Assembly (NCBI GenBank): GCA_003228405.1
Contig: QIDK01000136.1
Coordinates: 1 to 44,182 of the forward strand
Direction: 5' to 3'
Source: Gammaproteobacteria bacterium
GTDB taxonomy: Bacteria > Pseudomonadota > Gammaproteobacteria > SZUA-229
DNA: 44,182 nt
Shown: positions 9,616 to 19,961 of the stretch, piece after piece
Position numbering within the stretch: position 1 is the first letter of the stretch
Layout of the letters: each line of letters starts with the position of its first letter
Notes under the pieces: generated by a model
What the model was told of the DNA's origin: nothing
The model's database searches: none
The model's input: the letters and a program-made list of their open reading frames with translations, nothing else
Position numbers and translations under genes: made by a program

Positions 9616-10398
9616 TCACACTACTTCTGCTGTTACTTGATTTGAATATGCTGCATCGGGTTCGCCTTTTACCAGTATCACTGACACATTATCATTGGCA
9701 CCATTATCCAGTGCTTTTTGAATTAATGAGTCTACCGCTTCTTTTAAAGGTAAGCTGGCTAATGCCTGAGCCATTTCTTCCATAGATACCATGTTGTAAA
9801 GGCCGTCACTGCAAAGCAAAAATGTGTCTCCCAGTTGAACACTGAATACATTTATATCAATATACACTTCCGGGCTTGCACCAATGGCCCGAGTAATGAC
9901 ATTTGAATCTGGATGAACTTCTGCTTCTTCGGGGGTTAAAAAACCTTGCTGAACGAGTTCTTCTACCTGGCTATGGTCACGAGATAATTGTATAAAATCA
10001 CCATTTCGAAAACGATATAAACGAGAATCTCCTGCCCACAGACAAATACCCACATGGCCTTTTATGGCTAAACTTACAACGGTGCTACCCAGTGTTCGGC
10101 CATCGAGCATTATATCTGCATACTCAAGTATGCGGTGATTCACATCAATTAAACTGTCTTCAATACTATCTATAAATTCATTCAGTGATGATTTATTGGT
10201 AATCTCCTGTAGAGATTTTACGATCATATTGCTGGCAACATTACCCGCCTCATAACCACCCATACCATCAGCCACCGCCCACAGTTGTACCTCAGGTAGT
10301 GAAATAATTGAGTCTTCATTCACTTCTCTGACCATGCCCACATTGGTATCTTCTACTGAACTCCAACGAATAGGGCGTCTGATCGTTGTATCACTCAT
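9616..10398 (-). CDS. PP2C-family Ser/Thr phosphatase (PppA-like)
   Basis: NEDSIISLPEVQLWAVADGMGGYEAGNVAS; LCSDGLYNMV; GANDNVSVILV. Confidence 0.95.
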   Translation of the reverse strand: MSDTTIRRPIRWSSVEDTNVGMVREVNEDSIISLPEVQLWAVADGMGGYEAGNVASNMIVKSLQEITNKSSLNEFIDSIEDSLIDVNHRILEYADIMLDGRTLGSTVVSLAIKGHVGICLWAGDSRLYRFRNGDFIQLSRDHSQVEELVQQGFLTPEEAEVHPDSNVITRAIGASPEVYIDINVFSVQLGDTFLLCSDGLYNMVSMEEMAQALASLPLKEAVDSLIQKALDNGANDNVSVILVKGEPDAAYSNQVTAEVV

Positions 10399-10414
10399 AA
10401 ATCAGTTTCCAAAA

Positions 10415-11140
10415 TTAAATTTGTTGTATATTGTATGGTATTTTCCAGTCACGCTGTTGCCACTGGCCATCCAGCATCGATGCTATGCCACCGATTGGGG
10501 GTAAACCCTGACAGCTAAATAACATAGGGCTAATTAATTGTGAGCCAGATGTTTGCCATAAACTAAAGCTGGATAAACCGGATGTTAAAACGGCATTAAG
10601 CATATAGGGTAATACCGTTTGCATATGGCCATTGGCAGAATTAAGGCCAAACAGCATTGGCCCCATTTCGCCTAAATTAAAAGTGGCCTGATAACTTTCA
10701 GAAGACAGTAATTCAATATCATTTACCGCAGCTATCAGTGCATCAGCATCAATACTGCCGTCTAAAGCAGATAGACATTGTGACTCCAGAGCATCAAACC
10801 ATTCGTTGCTATCCAGCATAAACTTGACTGGATTTACACCAGAATCAAAGGGTTTTACCAGACTAATGGGAAAATATCGGCCCACTCTGTCTACACTTGG
10901 CATCATTAAGCCGGCCCACATATTGCTGTCAATAACGCCGGGAGACAGAACAAACCGCCAGATAGGGCTGGTTAAATATATGTCTAACCAGTCATCCCCC
11001 ATCTGCTCCTGTGAACCTGCAATAAAATGCTGTAACCATTCATCCCAGGGTGTAATAAATGATGAATTTAAATTACGGAAAATAAAATCACCATATGCTG
11101 GCAATTTGCCATAAAGCCCTACTTTTAAATCAGAATTCAT
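10415..11140 (-). CDS. tagF: T6SS-associated protein TagF (ImpM family)
   Basis: GLYGKLPAYGDFIFRNLNSSFITPWDEWLQ, the TagF/ImpM N-terminal signature; located between phosphatase and TssM. Confidence 0.93.
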   Translation of the reverse strand: MNSDLKVGLYGKLPAYGDFIFRNLNSSFITPWDEWLQHFIAGSQEQMGDDWLDIYLTSPIWRFVLSPGVIDSNMWAGLMMPSVDRVGRYFPISLVKPFDSGVNPVKFMLDSNEWFDALESQCLSALDGSIDADALIAAVNDIELLSSESYQATFNLGEMGPMLFGLNSANGHMQTVLPYMLNAVLTSGLSSFSLWQTSGSQLISPMLFSCQGLPPIGGIASMLDGQWQQRDWKIPYNIQQI

Positions 11141-11164
11141 ATCAATAGATCTCTAAATTGACCT

Positions 11165-14100
11165 TTAAATTGAAGCAGGACACCTGAAAGCGCCCAATAA
11201 ATTTTGACTAAATGGATTATTGACGCTTTTAGCCTTAATCAAATATTTGATACTGTGTACATTCTGCCTCTTATTACCCGCCTGTTCTGCAACACTATAG
11301 GTGACCAGGTAAACATTAGATTTTCTGGTTTTTGTTATCTTTGATCTATCCTGCAACTTGAACCAGGCCCAGGGCCCATCAAAAGATTTTTCATAACGAT
11401 CTTCATTAAGATCTTCAAAAACAATACGCACCCGTTTGTTTTCATCTTCACCAGACCAGTTTAAATCTTTCCAGAACTTAGGACCATGATTATAGCTTAT
11501 ACGCTGGCTGCCTACCTCAAGTAAAAAGCGGGCATCTTGTTTCTCCATGCGATAGGGTTTTAACTGAAAGGAAACACTGGGTACTTCCGGGTTCTTTCTA
11601 AAAAATACATTTTTAATTGTTTGCGCACGTCGAATCTGCTTCAGTGTAGATGTGCTTAAACCAAGTGAATAGTTATCGACAACCCGATTAGACCAGCCTT
11701 TTCGGGTATTCACAAAAGGCTTTACCAGCTCGGTATAAAATTTATCCATTGTACCCTGAGGTTTAAAAAACTCACTAAAATCAAATAGCGCCAGTTCATC
11801 GCTCGATGAACGCTTCAGCGGGTAACGTCCGGCCAAAGCCTGTGTATATGAGCTGTGAACCTGATTCTTCCATTCGCTATTCACATACCGGTGAGCAGAA
11901 GACAGTATTATTTTCCATGTTTCATCAGAAATTGATATCAACCAGCGCTTAACAGGGGCAGGTGTTTTCCTTGAAAAGCTACGCAATGATGTGATTGCAT
12001 TCCCTGCACCGCTTAAATAACGCGCCCTGGCAATCTGATATGCCTGTTTATCAGGATCAGGAGCGACTGAAATTTCGCCGAGAAAATCCTGTAACTGCTG
12101 GATTTTCTGCACAATTGAGGTGATAGGTGCCGGCTTTTTAGAGCTTTCTCTCAACAGTACATTTAAATCTCTAAATTGCTGATCAACTTTAGTGCCTTTA
12201 AATTTATTGGCCATAAAACCGGTTACCGAGCCCATTTTTCCTTCACCATGATCATCATTCATATTCTGTAACAGTTGTGATGATAACTGGGTGTTATTTG
12301 CACTCACCTGTAAGATAGAAAGTAAGGGTGAATAAACCGGGTCAGTAAAACTGGCCAGCACTTCTGTAGCCTGTTTAATGCTCTTAAATTCAGAAATTTT
12401 TAGTGAACGGAAAACTTTTTTCCAGTTAGAAATATAATCCGCCATATACAGGCTTTTTACTCTTTCACTTATTTCGCTTAAATCTTCTTTAACGAAGTCC
12501 ACTCTGGCATTTTCATCATCTGATAATACCCAGCGCTCATTAACAATGTCGGCTATGACAGCAGAGTCTGTGGACAGGTCAATATTGTCATAACCTTCTT
12601 TAGTGAACATATAGGGAACAAGTAACGAGCGTTCAGTAGACGGCGTTATAACATAAGCATCACGCACTGCTTCACCAAACATATTGAGCACATCGATTCT
12701 CTGGTTAAACTCAGGCTTAGTTCTAATGCGACTATAGATACGTTTATGAACCGGCACACGCATTAAAGTATTTCGTGTTTGCTTTACAATCCGGCTATTA
12801 AGCTGTGATGGTTTTAACTCGAGATTTAATAATGCCTCAAGATGTAATTCCAGTTCCTTGCGGCGTGATGCTTCACCCTGCATGTTTTGCGTCCAGTCTG
12901 TAATGAACCAGTCTGAGATTAGTTGCTTATCCATATAATCAGTTTTATTGAACATGAGATACGTTCTAAAGCTGCTGTATAAATCACCGCCCTGATGACC
13001 TTTCTGAATTTGCTTTTCCAGGTAATTAATAATGCGGGGTAAAAACAGTTCTTTTAACTGTGCTGCGTAGGCATTGTTTGCTGAATCATCAACATTACCA
13101 TCATATAAACCCAAACTCGATAACCAGGGATGTTCATTCTGATCATAAACAATACTGGCTTTAGCTAATGAATTTAATGTAGGCAGAACAACTCTGATGT
13201 CTTTATTCCATGCACTAAGGCGTTTGTTTTCTGCATTGAACTCAGCAATATAAGTTTCAACCTCAGACATATATATATTATGCTGGCCAATACTACCTGC
13301 CCAAACCGTTAACAAACCGATAGTCAATAATGCAATACCCGCATAGGCAGAACGTTGCGCCCATTTTATTAATATTTCAAATTTACGGTTTGACCCCACC
13401 AGCTCAGATTCAGGAAAAATAACTTCGCGAAACAGATTACCTAAAAAGAAACTTTTACCCTGGCCCTGCTGTAGCTGAACGTTTTCCCGGCTAAAACCAA
13501 AGTTGGATGACACAGATGACATCATCCGATCAATGGGGGTACCGTCCTGAGTACCACTGGTGAAATAGATACCACGTAAATACGGTTGAAACTGAAATCT
13601 GTTTTTGACAAAAGTTTGTTTAACAAAACTATCAATAACCGATTTAAGGTTTTCAATCTGCTGTGGAAAACCCTGAATGGCTGCGCGTCGCTTTACATCA
13701 CGCTCAGTATGTATGCGCGACAATTCTCTTGAATAAAGTCGTTCCAGCAGTTTCTGGTATTCAGAATCTAGATATTCAAAATCCGGGCTTTGTGTCGGTT
13801 TAGGTGCATTAGGCAGTGTAGTGCCCCAGACCTGCTCCCGCTCTTCTTTACTTAAATCTTCAAAATACTCACTGAAACCAGACACTAAATCGGCCTTGGT
13901 GAACATCAGGTAAATAGGAAAACGTATTTCGAGCTTTTCCATTAACTCATCAACACGGGTTCTTATGGTTTTTGCATGCAGTACCCGCTCTTCTTCTGTT
14001 TGCAGCAGAAGGTCGTGAATACTAATAGCAATGATGGCGCCGTTAATTGGGCGGCGACGTCTATTTTTCTTAAGTAATCGCAGAAAGCCTTCCCACGCAT

Positions 14101-14716
14101 TACTGTCGACCACTTTATGGCTATCCTGAGTTGTGTAGCGGCCTGCCGTATCGATTAACACGGCTTCATTAGTAAACCACCAGTCACAGTTTCGAGTACC
14201 GCCAATGCCCTGTAATGCGCCTTTTCCAAACTGTTCTGCTAATGGAAAATCCAGGCTTGAGTTAACTAATGCGGTTGTTTTACCTGAGCCTGGCGGGCCG
14301 ATAATGATATACCAGGGTAATTCATATAATGCCTTTTTACTGCCCTTACCTTTAAACTTTAATTTTTTAAGCGTTGATAAGGCTTCAGTGAATCGTTGAT
14401 TCATCTGATGTATTTCTTCTGACGATTGATCTGATGATCCATCGAGCACTAATGATTCCTGATTTTCCTCTAAGTCACCGAGGAGTTCATCATTGTGCTT
14501 TTTATTCATCAGTTGAGTGCGTAAGTTATTCAGACCCCATAAAATAGCCAGAATAATAATAGCAACCAGCCGAGCAACGGCACTACCTAAAGGTGCTGTA
14601 TTATCTTCACCAAACTTTATCATGGGCCCGATAAACCAGACAATAATTGAAAGTGCCAGTAAGCCGATAAGCGATATAACGACTGGATTTTTAAAAAATT
14701 CTATAATTTTTTTCAT
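11165..14716 (-). CDS. tssM: T6SS membrane subunit TssM (IcmF)
   Basis: 1183 aa; N-terminal TMs, Walker A GPPGSGKTTAL, IDTAGRYTTQD; large periplasmic region. Confidence 0.97.
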   Translation of the reverse strand: MKKIIEFFKNPVVISLIGLLALSIIVWFIGPMIKFGEDNTAPLGSAVARLVAIIILAILWGLNNLRTQLMNKKHNDELLGDLEENQESLVLDGSSDQSSEEIHQMNQRFTEALSTLKKLKFKGKGSKKALYELPWYIIIGPPGSGKTTALVNSSLDFPLAEQFGKGALQGIGGTRNCDWWFTNEAVLIDTAGRYTTQDSHKVVDSNAWEGFLRLLKKNRRRRPINGAIIAISIHDLLLQTEEERVLHAKTIRTRVDELMEKLEIRFPIYLMFTKADLVSGFSEYFEDLSKEEREQVWGTTLPNAPKPTQSPDFEYLDSEYQKLLERLYSRELSRIHTERDVKRRAAIQGFPQQIENLKSVIDSFVKQTFVKNRFQFQPYLRGIYFTSGTQDGTPIDRMMSSVSSNFGFSRENVQLQQGQGKSFFLGNLFREVIFPESELVGSNRKFEILIKWAQRSAYAGIALLTIGLLTVWAGSIGQHNIYMSEVETYIAEFNAENKRLSAWNKDIRVVLPTLNSLAKASIVYDQNEHPWLSSLGLYDGNVDDSANNAYAAQLKELFLPRIINYLEKQIQKGHQGGDLYSSFRTYLMFNKTDYMDKQLISDWFITDWTQNMQGEASRRKELELHLEALLNLELKPSQLNSRIVKQTRNTLMRVPVHKRIYSRIRTKPEFNQRIDVLNMFGEAVRDAYVITPSTERSLLVPYMFTKEGYDNIDLSTDSAVIADIVNERWVLSDDENARVDFVKEDLSEISERVKSLYMADYISNWKKVFRSLKISEFKSIKQATEVLASFTDPVYSPLLSILQVSANNTQLSSQLLQNMNDDHGEGKMGSVTGFMANKFKGTKVDQQFRDLNVLLRESSKKPAPITSIVQKIQQLQDFLGEISVAPDPDKQAYQIARARYLSGAGNAITSLRSFSRKTPAPVKRWLISISDETWKIILSSAHRYVNSEWKNQVHSSYTQALAGRYPLKRSSSDELALFDFSEFFKPQGTMDKFYTELVKPFVNTRKGWSNRVVDNYSLGLSTSTLKQIRRAQTIKNVFFRKNPEVPSVSFQLKPYRMEKQDARFLLEVGSQRISYNHGPKFWKDLNWSGEDENKRVRIVFEDLNEDRYEKSFDGPWAWFKLQDRSKITKTRKSNVYLVTYSVAEQAGNKRQNVHSIKYLIKAKSVNNPFSQNLLGAFRCPASI

Positions 14717-14783
14717 GTGTATTTAACTATTATTATTTTAATCTGAATATGCTGTTTGTTTAGATAAGATATTTATAACTAAT

Positions 14784-15779
14784 TTATCTTTCAGGTGTTT
14801 TACGGGCAACAGTGCGCATGTCCGTAATTTCATCCAGCTGCTCAACAACCGGTGATGACGACTCATAAAGCCATACTCTAAAGCCTGAATAACTAAGAAA
14901 CAGAATTGCGCCGACAATACTGGCGATAACCCACATTGGTATGTAGTTCGCCAGTGAATTTCTGCTTTTACCCAGACCCTGCCAGCTGGGTGACAGGGAG
15001 CGTTCATATTCTCCTCGCTGACGGCGTATAACGGTGAATAAATCATCACGCATTTGTTCTATCATATCCCGACCGCGGTGAATAACACGGTACTTGCCCT
15101 CGAAGCCCAGGCTTAATAATATATACATAAGCTCAAGAATATATAAATTTTCAGCTGGTTGCTCTTTCATGCGATCAAGAATAAGAAAAAACTTTTCTCC
15201 ACCTGATGTCTCATTATGAAAAACACTTAATAAGGTTCTTTGCGGCCATGCGCTTTCACTACCCCAGGGCGTATTGAGCACTGCTTCATCAAGTGCCACA
15301 CAGACTGCATAACGTGCAGATAATACGATCTCAGGCTTTATACCTGTTTCTTTAGCTTTGCTTTCAAAGGCTTTAATTTCACTGACCAGGCGTTGATACA
15401 AACCACCCACATCAGGATGTGAAACTGAGACACGGGTTTTTTCAAATACAGCAATCAGGGTAGAGGCAGCATTAACTAAGGGATTAAGCCCGCTTGTAGT
15501 ATTAAAATAAGCGTTAGCAGAACCCTGCACTGGCTGCGCCTGCGACTGAGCCTGATAGGCTGGAGCGGCGGGTTGATGGGCTGCGGGTTGCTGAATTGGA
15601 GGCTGCTGAACCGGTGGCTGCAGTGGCTGCGCAGGGGGTTGCTGTGCACCACCCCGGCCGCCAGGCATTGGCCTGATTACGGTTCTATCTCCATCAACAG
15701 ATGGCTGTTTAAAAACTGTCTTGTCAGATTCATCTGATGACATAAGTGCTCCGAATATAAATGCCTGAGGCATTTTCAA
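14784..15779 (-). CDS. tssL: T6SS protein TssL (DotU/ImpK); probable true start at MSSDESDKT (~15743)
   Basis: DotU domain (LSARYAVCVALDEAVLNTPWGSESAWPQRTLLSVFHNETSGGEKFF), C-terminal TM, N-terminal DKTVFKQP/DRTVIRP motifs. Confidence 0.95.
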   Translation of the reverse strand: MKMPQAFIFGALMSSDESDKTVFKQPSVDGDRTVIRPMPGGRGGAQQPPAQPLQPPVQQPPIQQPAAHQPAAPAYQAQSQAQPVQGSANAYFNTTSGLNPLVNAASTLIAVFEKTRVSVSHPDVGGLYQRLVSEIKAFESKAKETGIKPEIVLSARYAVCVALDEAVLNTPWGSESAWPQRTLLSVFHNETSGGEKFFLILDRMKEQPAENLYILELMYILLSLGFEGKYRVIHRGRDMIEQMRDDLFTVIRRQRGEYERSLSPSWQGLGKSRNSLANYIPMWVIASIVGAILFLSYSGFRVWLYESSSPVVEQLDEITDMRTVARKTPER

Positions 15780-15889
15780 AAATAGCTCTATTTAAGAAAC
15801 CACTGACCTAAGCAGAGGTGTCCTGATTTTAATCTGTTATAAAGTGACTGTCATGCTGATGACAGTGAATAATCTTTTAACGCAATCAC

Positions 15890-17224
15890 CTACTGTCGAA
15901 TTGCCCAGAACTCAATTTCAAGTCCCGGAAAATCACCACCAATATGCAATGCAAAACCGCCAGAGTGCTTTAACTCATTCCAGAAATCACTCTGCTTTTC
16001 CAGTTCAAAATAAGTATATCCAGAATGAAAAGGAATTTGGCGCGGTGCAACCGGCAGTGGCTTTATACCAATACCCGGCATAGCCGCATTTACTAATTGG
16101 CGGATTCGTTCAACAGGCCCAATTTTAATCTGCGCGGGTAAATGTGTACGCAATGCTTCTTCGGGTACATCTGCACGAACAGATAGTATAAACATCGCTG
16201 AACCAATAAGAGATCTATCGGGAATTTCTGCAACGCGTATGCCGTATTTTTTCTCAACCAGATTGAGTGAAACAGCCGTTTGCTCATAAACCATACTGAG
16301 GCAGTTTCTCAGCTCACTGATAACCGGAGTGAAGGTTGCCTGTAAATTATCATGCAGATAAACAGGAAATGTGGGGGTACGTTTATTTTTACTCACAAAC
16401 GTGGAAAGCTCACCGATCATCTGCACTGATTCAGCAAAAAGATCGACCGGGTGCAAACCATTCATATTAGAAAGATGATTTGTCATGGGTTCTATTCGAT
16501 TAATTAGCTGCAGCATCATATAGTCAGCAACTTCTGCTGTGCCACCTCGATTAGTATCAGCCAGGCGCCCGGCTATTGCTTCGCCTCTGTGATGCAGGAG
16601 GCCGATAACTTCGGTTAAATAACCCGCCAGTTTGGGCGATTTTTTACAATCCAGACAGGTTGCAATATAGTTATCATCAAGTAAAACATTTTTGTCTTCT
16701 CTTGATTCTGCAATACGAATCAGGCCAATACAGGCATAGCCACTTAGATCATCTGATTCCAGCATCAGCCGAAAACGCAGTTTGCCTACGTTCAGGGTAA
16801 TATTATCTCCCGACTCATTAGACACATCACGGCTTTCCTGCTCGAAGCTGTAATATCGCGCCAGCCCCTGTGTGTTTTCCTGTTCTATTACATCAACAGC
16901 GCCGGGGCGTTTAACGGGTACGCACACATAGACAATGCTGTTATGGGTGTTTTCAGGCACTTCAAAAACCGGTGGCGGCTCATCAACATCCGGAAAACTA
17001 AAGGGGGTACCATCAGGAAAAACGCCCTTACCTTTAGTAACCGAAATTTTACCCAGAGTGAGTAACTGCTGGTCTATTTCAAAATCATGCATGCCCCAAC
17101 CGTAAGCACCATATGCAGAGCATTTACCTTCTAACAGACGTTCAAAATAACGCTCCTGTTGCTGAAAATGCTGTGGATTCAGAAACATGCCTTCTGACCA
17201 GACAACTTTACTATTTAATGACAT
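15890..17224 (-). CDS. tssK: T6SS baseplate subunit TssK
   Basis: VVWSEGMFLNPQHFQQQERYFE, the TssK N-terminal signature; 444 aa. Confidence 0.97.
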   Translation of the reverse strand: MSLNSKVVWSEGMFLNPQHFQQQERYFERLLEGKCSAYGAYGWGMHDFEIDQQLLTLGKISVTKGKGVFPDGTPFSFPDVDEPPPVFEVPENTHNSIVYVCVPVKRPGAVDVIEQENTQGLARYYSFEQESRDVSNESGDNITLNVGKLRFRLMLESDDLSGYACIGLIRIAESREDKNVLLDDNYIATCLDCKKSPKLAGYLTEVIGLLHHRGEAIAGRLADTNRGGTAEVADYMMLQLINRIEPMTNHLSNMNGLHPVDLFAESVQMIGELSTFVSKNKRTPTFPVYLHDNLQATFTPVISELRNCLSMVYEQTAVSLNLVEKKYGIRVAEIPDRSLIGSAMFILSVRADVPEEALRTHLPAQIKIGPVERIRQLVNAAMPGIGIKPLPVAPRQIPFHSGYTYFELEKQSDFWNELKHSGGFALHIGGDFPGLEIEFWAIRQ

Positions 17225-17367
17225 TCTTATTCGCCAATATTTTATTTATATACATGATTCAATAAAATTATTACCAGTAGCCCTGAAATCATGGTCAGGT
17301 TACTGGTAAATCATTCCCCGTTTATTCTTACATATCTGTAAGCCAGAACACTTTCATCCGGTTACTG

Positions 17368-17961
17368 TCATAATGGTTTCTTTACTTTATCAGCTGCTTT
17401 CTGGGTTTTATCCAGGCTGTCTTTTGACCCCTTAAAATCAAAGCCATCATCAACCTCTTCGTTAACTTTTTCGTCAAAAATCAGCCTGTTTCCAGACACC
17501 CGAATAACAACCGAATTTCTGAACACATTATTTGCAACAACAGGAATTATCAGTTTATATTTTGCACCTTTAAACTCCAGGAACTCGCCATAAAGTGCAA
17601 CATAACGGGTTTTTTTGTCTAAAACAAAACGCTCTGTACGACTCTCGCCTGGTTTAAAATGTTTTATTTTATGAACTGTAATCATGTCAGCGCCCAGCAC
17701 TTCTTTATCACGTTCATAAATTTCAATGAAGTCCGCTTTCTGCATCATTTTTCTGGCTTTTAATTCATACATTCGAATAAATAACGGCGATGCCTTACCC
17801 AGTTCATCCGGATTGATATCAGCATCTATTATATATTTAATCTGTAAATCAGTATCCAGGCCAAAATAGCCTCCTACTGTACCATTCATTGACTGACAGG
17901 CAGCAAGCCCCACTAAAAGCACTGCAATCACTGTTGCTTTAAAAAGTTGTAATTGTTTCAT
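17368..17961 (-). CDS. tssJ: T6SS lipoprotein TssJ (start refined from 18006 to MKQLQLFK)
   Basis: Lipobox LLVGLAAC; sits between FHA protein and TssK; TssJ-like size and position. Confidence 0.88.
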   Translation of the reverse strand: MKQLQLFKATVIAVLLVGLAACQSMNGTVGGYFGLDTDLQIKYIIDADINPDELGKASPLFIRMYELKARKMMQKADFIEIYERDKEVLGADMITVHKIKHFKPGESRTERFVLDKKTRYVALYGEFLEFKGAKYKLIIPVVANNVFRNSVVIRVSGNRLIFDEKVNEEVDDGFDFKGSKDSLDKTQKAADKVKKPL

Positions 17962-17971
17962 AAGAGCCCTA

Positions 17972-19591
17972 TTAATTCGTTTTAATATTTTGTGTTTTTC
18001 TTGCAATCACCAGTTTTTGCAACTGGTCTTCATACGCCTGAACAAACTCATCACCAAACAGGTACTGAAAAGAGTTGTCGATATCGCCGACAAGCTCATT
18101 ATAGTATTCGAGATATAATTCCCAGTTTTTAGCTTTTTGGCTGCTGGGAATTATGCCGCCCTTTTTCTGTTTGGCAAACCGCTGTTCCAGCAATATGGGA
18201 TCAAATCTTTCAATAACGCCTTTAAAAGCGGCGCGAATACCGGCCAGTATAGCGACCTGATGCTCGGCTATGCCTTCAAAGCCTTCTTTAACGGCTTCAA
18301 CTGGTTTTTTATACGCATTACCCTGCTTAATAAACATGTTTTCCAGTGCATCATCGACATTGGCCGAAAACTTAAGCGGATTATTCTCTACCGGCTGAAT
18401 GGTGGTCACATTCATTCTGAATTCATTTTTAATCGAGCTGCGTGAACCTAATACCTGCATGAGCCCACTCACCATTTCTCTGACAACTTCGCCCACTATC
18501 ATATTTATCTGCGCAATTTCAGCATCAACTAAATTCTTATTGTTCAGGCCCATTGCTTCAATCAGAGTGGTATCGACACTAACGTCCTTTTTAACACGCC
18601 GTTGCTGTGCGCTAATCTTCTGTTTTAATATGTCGAGCTCTGCCTGAATTCTTTTATTTTCCTGCTGTTGAGCCAGCAGAGCCTCTGAATTTTGCTTATC
18701 AGCCTGTCTGCTAGCAGGCTGGGGTACAGCCTGAGACGGAGCTGGCTGCGCTGCTACCGGCTTAGGTGCTACCGGCTTAGGTGCTACCGGCTTAGGTGCT
18801 ACCGGCTTGGGTGCAACCGGCGGGGGTGTAGGCGCTACCGGTGGGGGTGTGGGTGCTACCGGAGGGGGTGCTGATGGCTGGGCCGGAGCCGACATTAAAT
18901 CATCATCCCAGTCATCGGGTATGCCCCCGCCACCTTGCTCAGGCACTGAATTTGGCCATGAAACCTGCTGATTTAAAGGGTCTGCCTGATCTGAATGGCT
19001 AGGCCCTGCAAACGGGTCGCTTGCTGGGGATGCCTGAAACGGATCGGCTGAGCCCACAAAGCCCTGAGCCCCACCCTGAACTTTATCCAGTGCGGCTAAG
19101 GGATCGGTTTCTTCCGGGCTCGTACTAAACAGGGGGTCTGAGCTGGATACATGCCCACCACCAAATGGACTGGCATCATTATGCCCAAAGTTATCTCCGG
19201 GTAAAGGTGCAGTATAGATATCATCCCCTGAAGTTGTGGCAAACGGGTCGGAATGAGCGCCCTGCATTGCTGAATTAACACTAACTGAAAACTCATAATC
19301 ACCTAATACAAACACATTTCCGTCATTCAGAGGCAATTTGGTGCCCTTACCCATAGGGTTGACGGAACCATTAAAGAAAGTGCCGTTGGTGCTCTGGTCG
19401 GTAAGATAAAACTGACCATTTTCACAACTAACACGGCAATGACAGGCGGATAAATAACGCTCAGGGTCATCTAGTACCCAGGCGTTATTTTTTCCACGGC
19501 CAATTGAGCCGCCCTGTTCATCGAAGGTTTTAGTGGGTTCTGTAATACTCACCGATTCCGGTGCTTTGGTAATGGTAACTTCTATTGGCAT
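17972..19591 (-). CDS. tagH: T6SS-associated FHA domain protein (TagH/ImpI)
   Basis: FHA motifs GSIGRGKNNAWVLDD...LSACHCRVSCENGQFYLTDQSTNGTFFNG; Pro-rich linker; TagH-like C-terminal region. Confidence 0.93.
   Translation of the reverse strand: MPIEVTITKAPESVSITEPTKTFDEQGGSIGRGKNNAWVLDDPERYLSACHCRVSCENGQFYLTDQSTNGTFFNGSVNPMGKGTKLPLNDGNVFVLGDYEFSVSVNSAMQGAHSDPFATTSGDDIYTAPLPGDNFGHNDASPFGGGHVSSSDPLFSTSPEETDPLAALDKVQGGAQGFVGSADPFQASPASDPFAGPSHSDQADPLNQQVSWPNSVPEQGGGGIPDDWDDDLMSAPAQPSAPPPVAPTPPPVAPTPPPVAPKPVAPKPVAPKPVAPKPVAAQPAPSQAVPQPASRQADKQNSEALLAQQQENKRIQAELDILKQKISAQQRRVKKDVSVDTTLIEAMGLNNKNLVDAEIAQINMIVGEVVREMVSGLMQVLGSRSSIKNEFRMNVTTIQPVENNPLKFSANVDDALENMFIKQGNAYKKPVEAVKEGFEGIAEHQVAILAGIRAAFKGVIERFDPILLEQRFAKQKKGGIIPSSQKAKNWELYLEYYNELVGDIDNSFQYLFGDEFVQAYEDQLQKLVIARKTQNIKTN
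18753..18872. repeat. In-frame tandem repeat (15-bp GCTACCGGCTTAGGT x4, then ~18-bp units) in the FHA protein linker
   Basis: Encodes PPPVAPT / PKPVA repeats. Confidence 0.9.
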
Positions 19592-19728
19592 CTATAACAT
19601 CGTCCTGACAATCAACTAAGCGGGTTATTATTTCTTCTCTATAAATCGTGATCGGGTAATTTGCAAAGCTCATCAATCAGCTTAGCCGGGTAAATCACAT
19701 TCATTGCAAACCACCAATTGTAGCCTTT

Positions 19729-19745
19729 CTGGTGTTGAACACCAG
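19729..19745. promoter_or_regulatory. Perfect palindrome CTGGTGTT-G-AACACCAG in the tagH/tssA divergent region; candidate operator
   Basis: 8-bp arms with single central base. Confidence 0.45.
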
Positions 19746-19768
19746 CGCAACCCTTAAATAGTACCCAT

Positions 19769-19781
19769 AGATCGTCGATCT
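19769..19781. promoter_or_regulatory. Palindrome AGATCG-T-CGATCT in the tagH/tssA divergent region
   Basis: 6-bp arms, about 38 bp centre to centre from the other palindrome. Confidence 0.3.
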
Positions 19782-19845
19782 TCCAAGTATATGGCGATAT
19801 TTCTTAATAATTTATTTAACTTAGTCCGTTAAATGGTCTCTTAGC

Positions 19846-19874
19846 TTTACATCAGCAATTCAATACTTTATAAC
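19846..19874 (+). promoter_or_regulatory. Candidate sigma70-type promoter for tssA: TTTACA-17-TATAAC
   Basis: Spacing 17 bp, ~90 bp upstream of the tssA start. Confidence 0.4.
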
Positions 19875-19961
19875 TATACTGCTTAGACGCGCTAGCAAAC
19901 CCTGCATATCAGACTTTGCTAATGCACGGGTGGAAATATAACACGAAGGAATAATTATAAA

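Noticed and set aside
18692-18874. Tandem 15-bp repeat as a possible CRISPR, or the RLRCYRLRCYR ORF
   Set aside because: No spacers; it is an in-frame linker repeat of the FHA gene on the opposite strand.
19592-19961. Sigma54 promoter (TTGGTGGTTTGC on the minus strand)
   Set aside because: GG-to-GC spacing is too short for a -24/-12 element.
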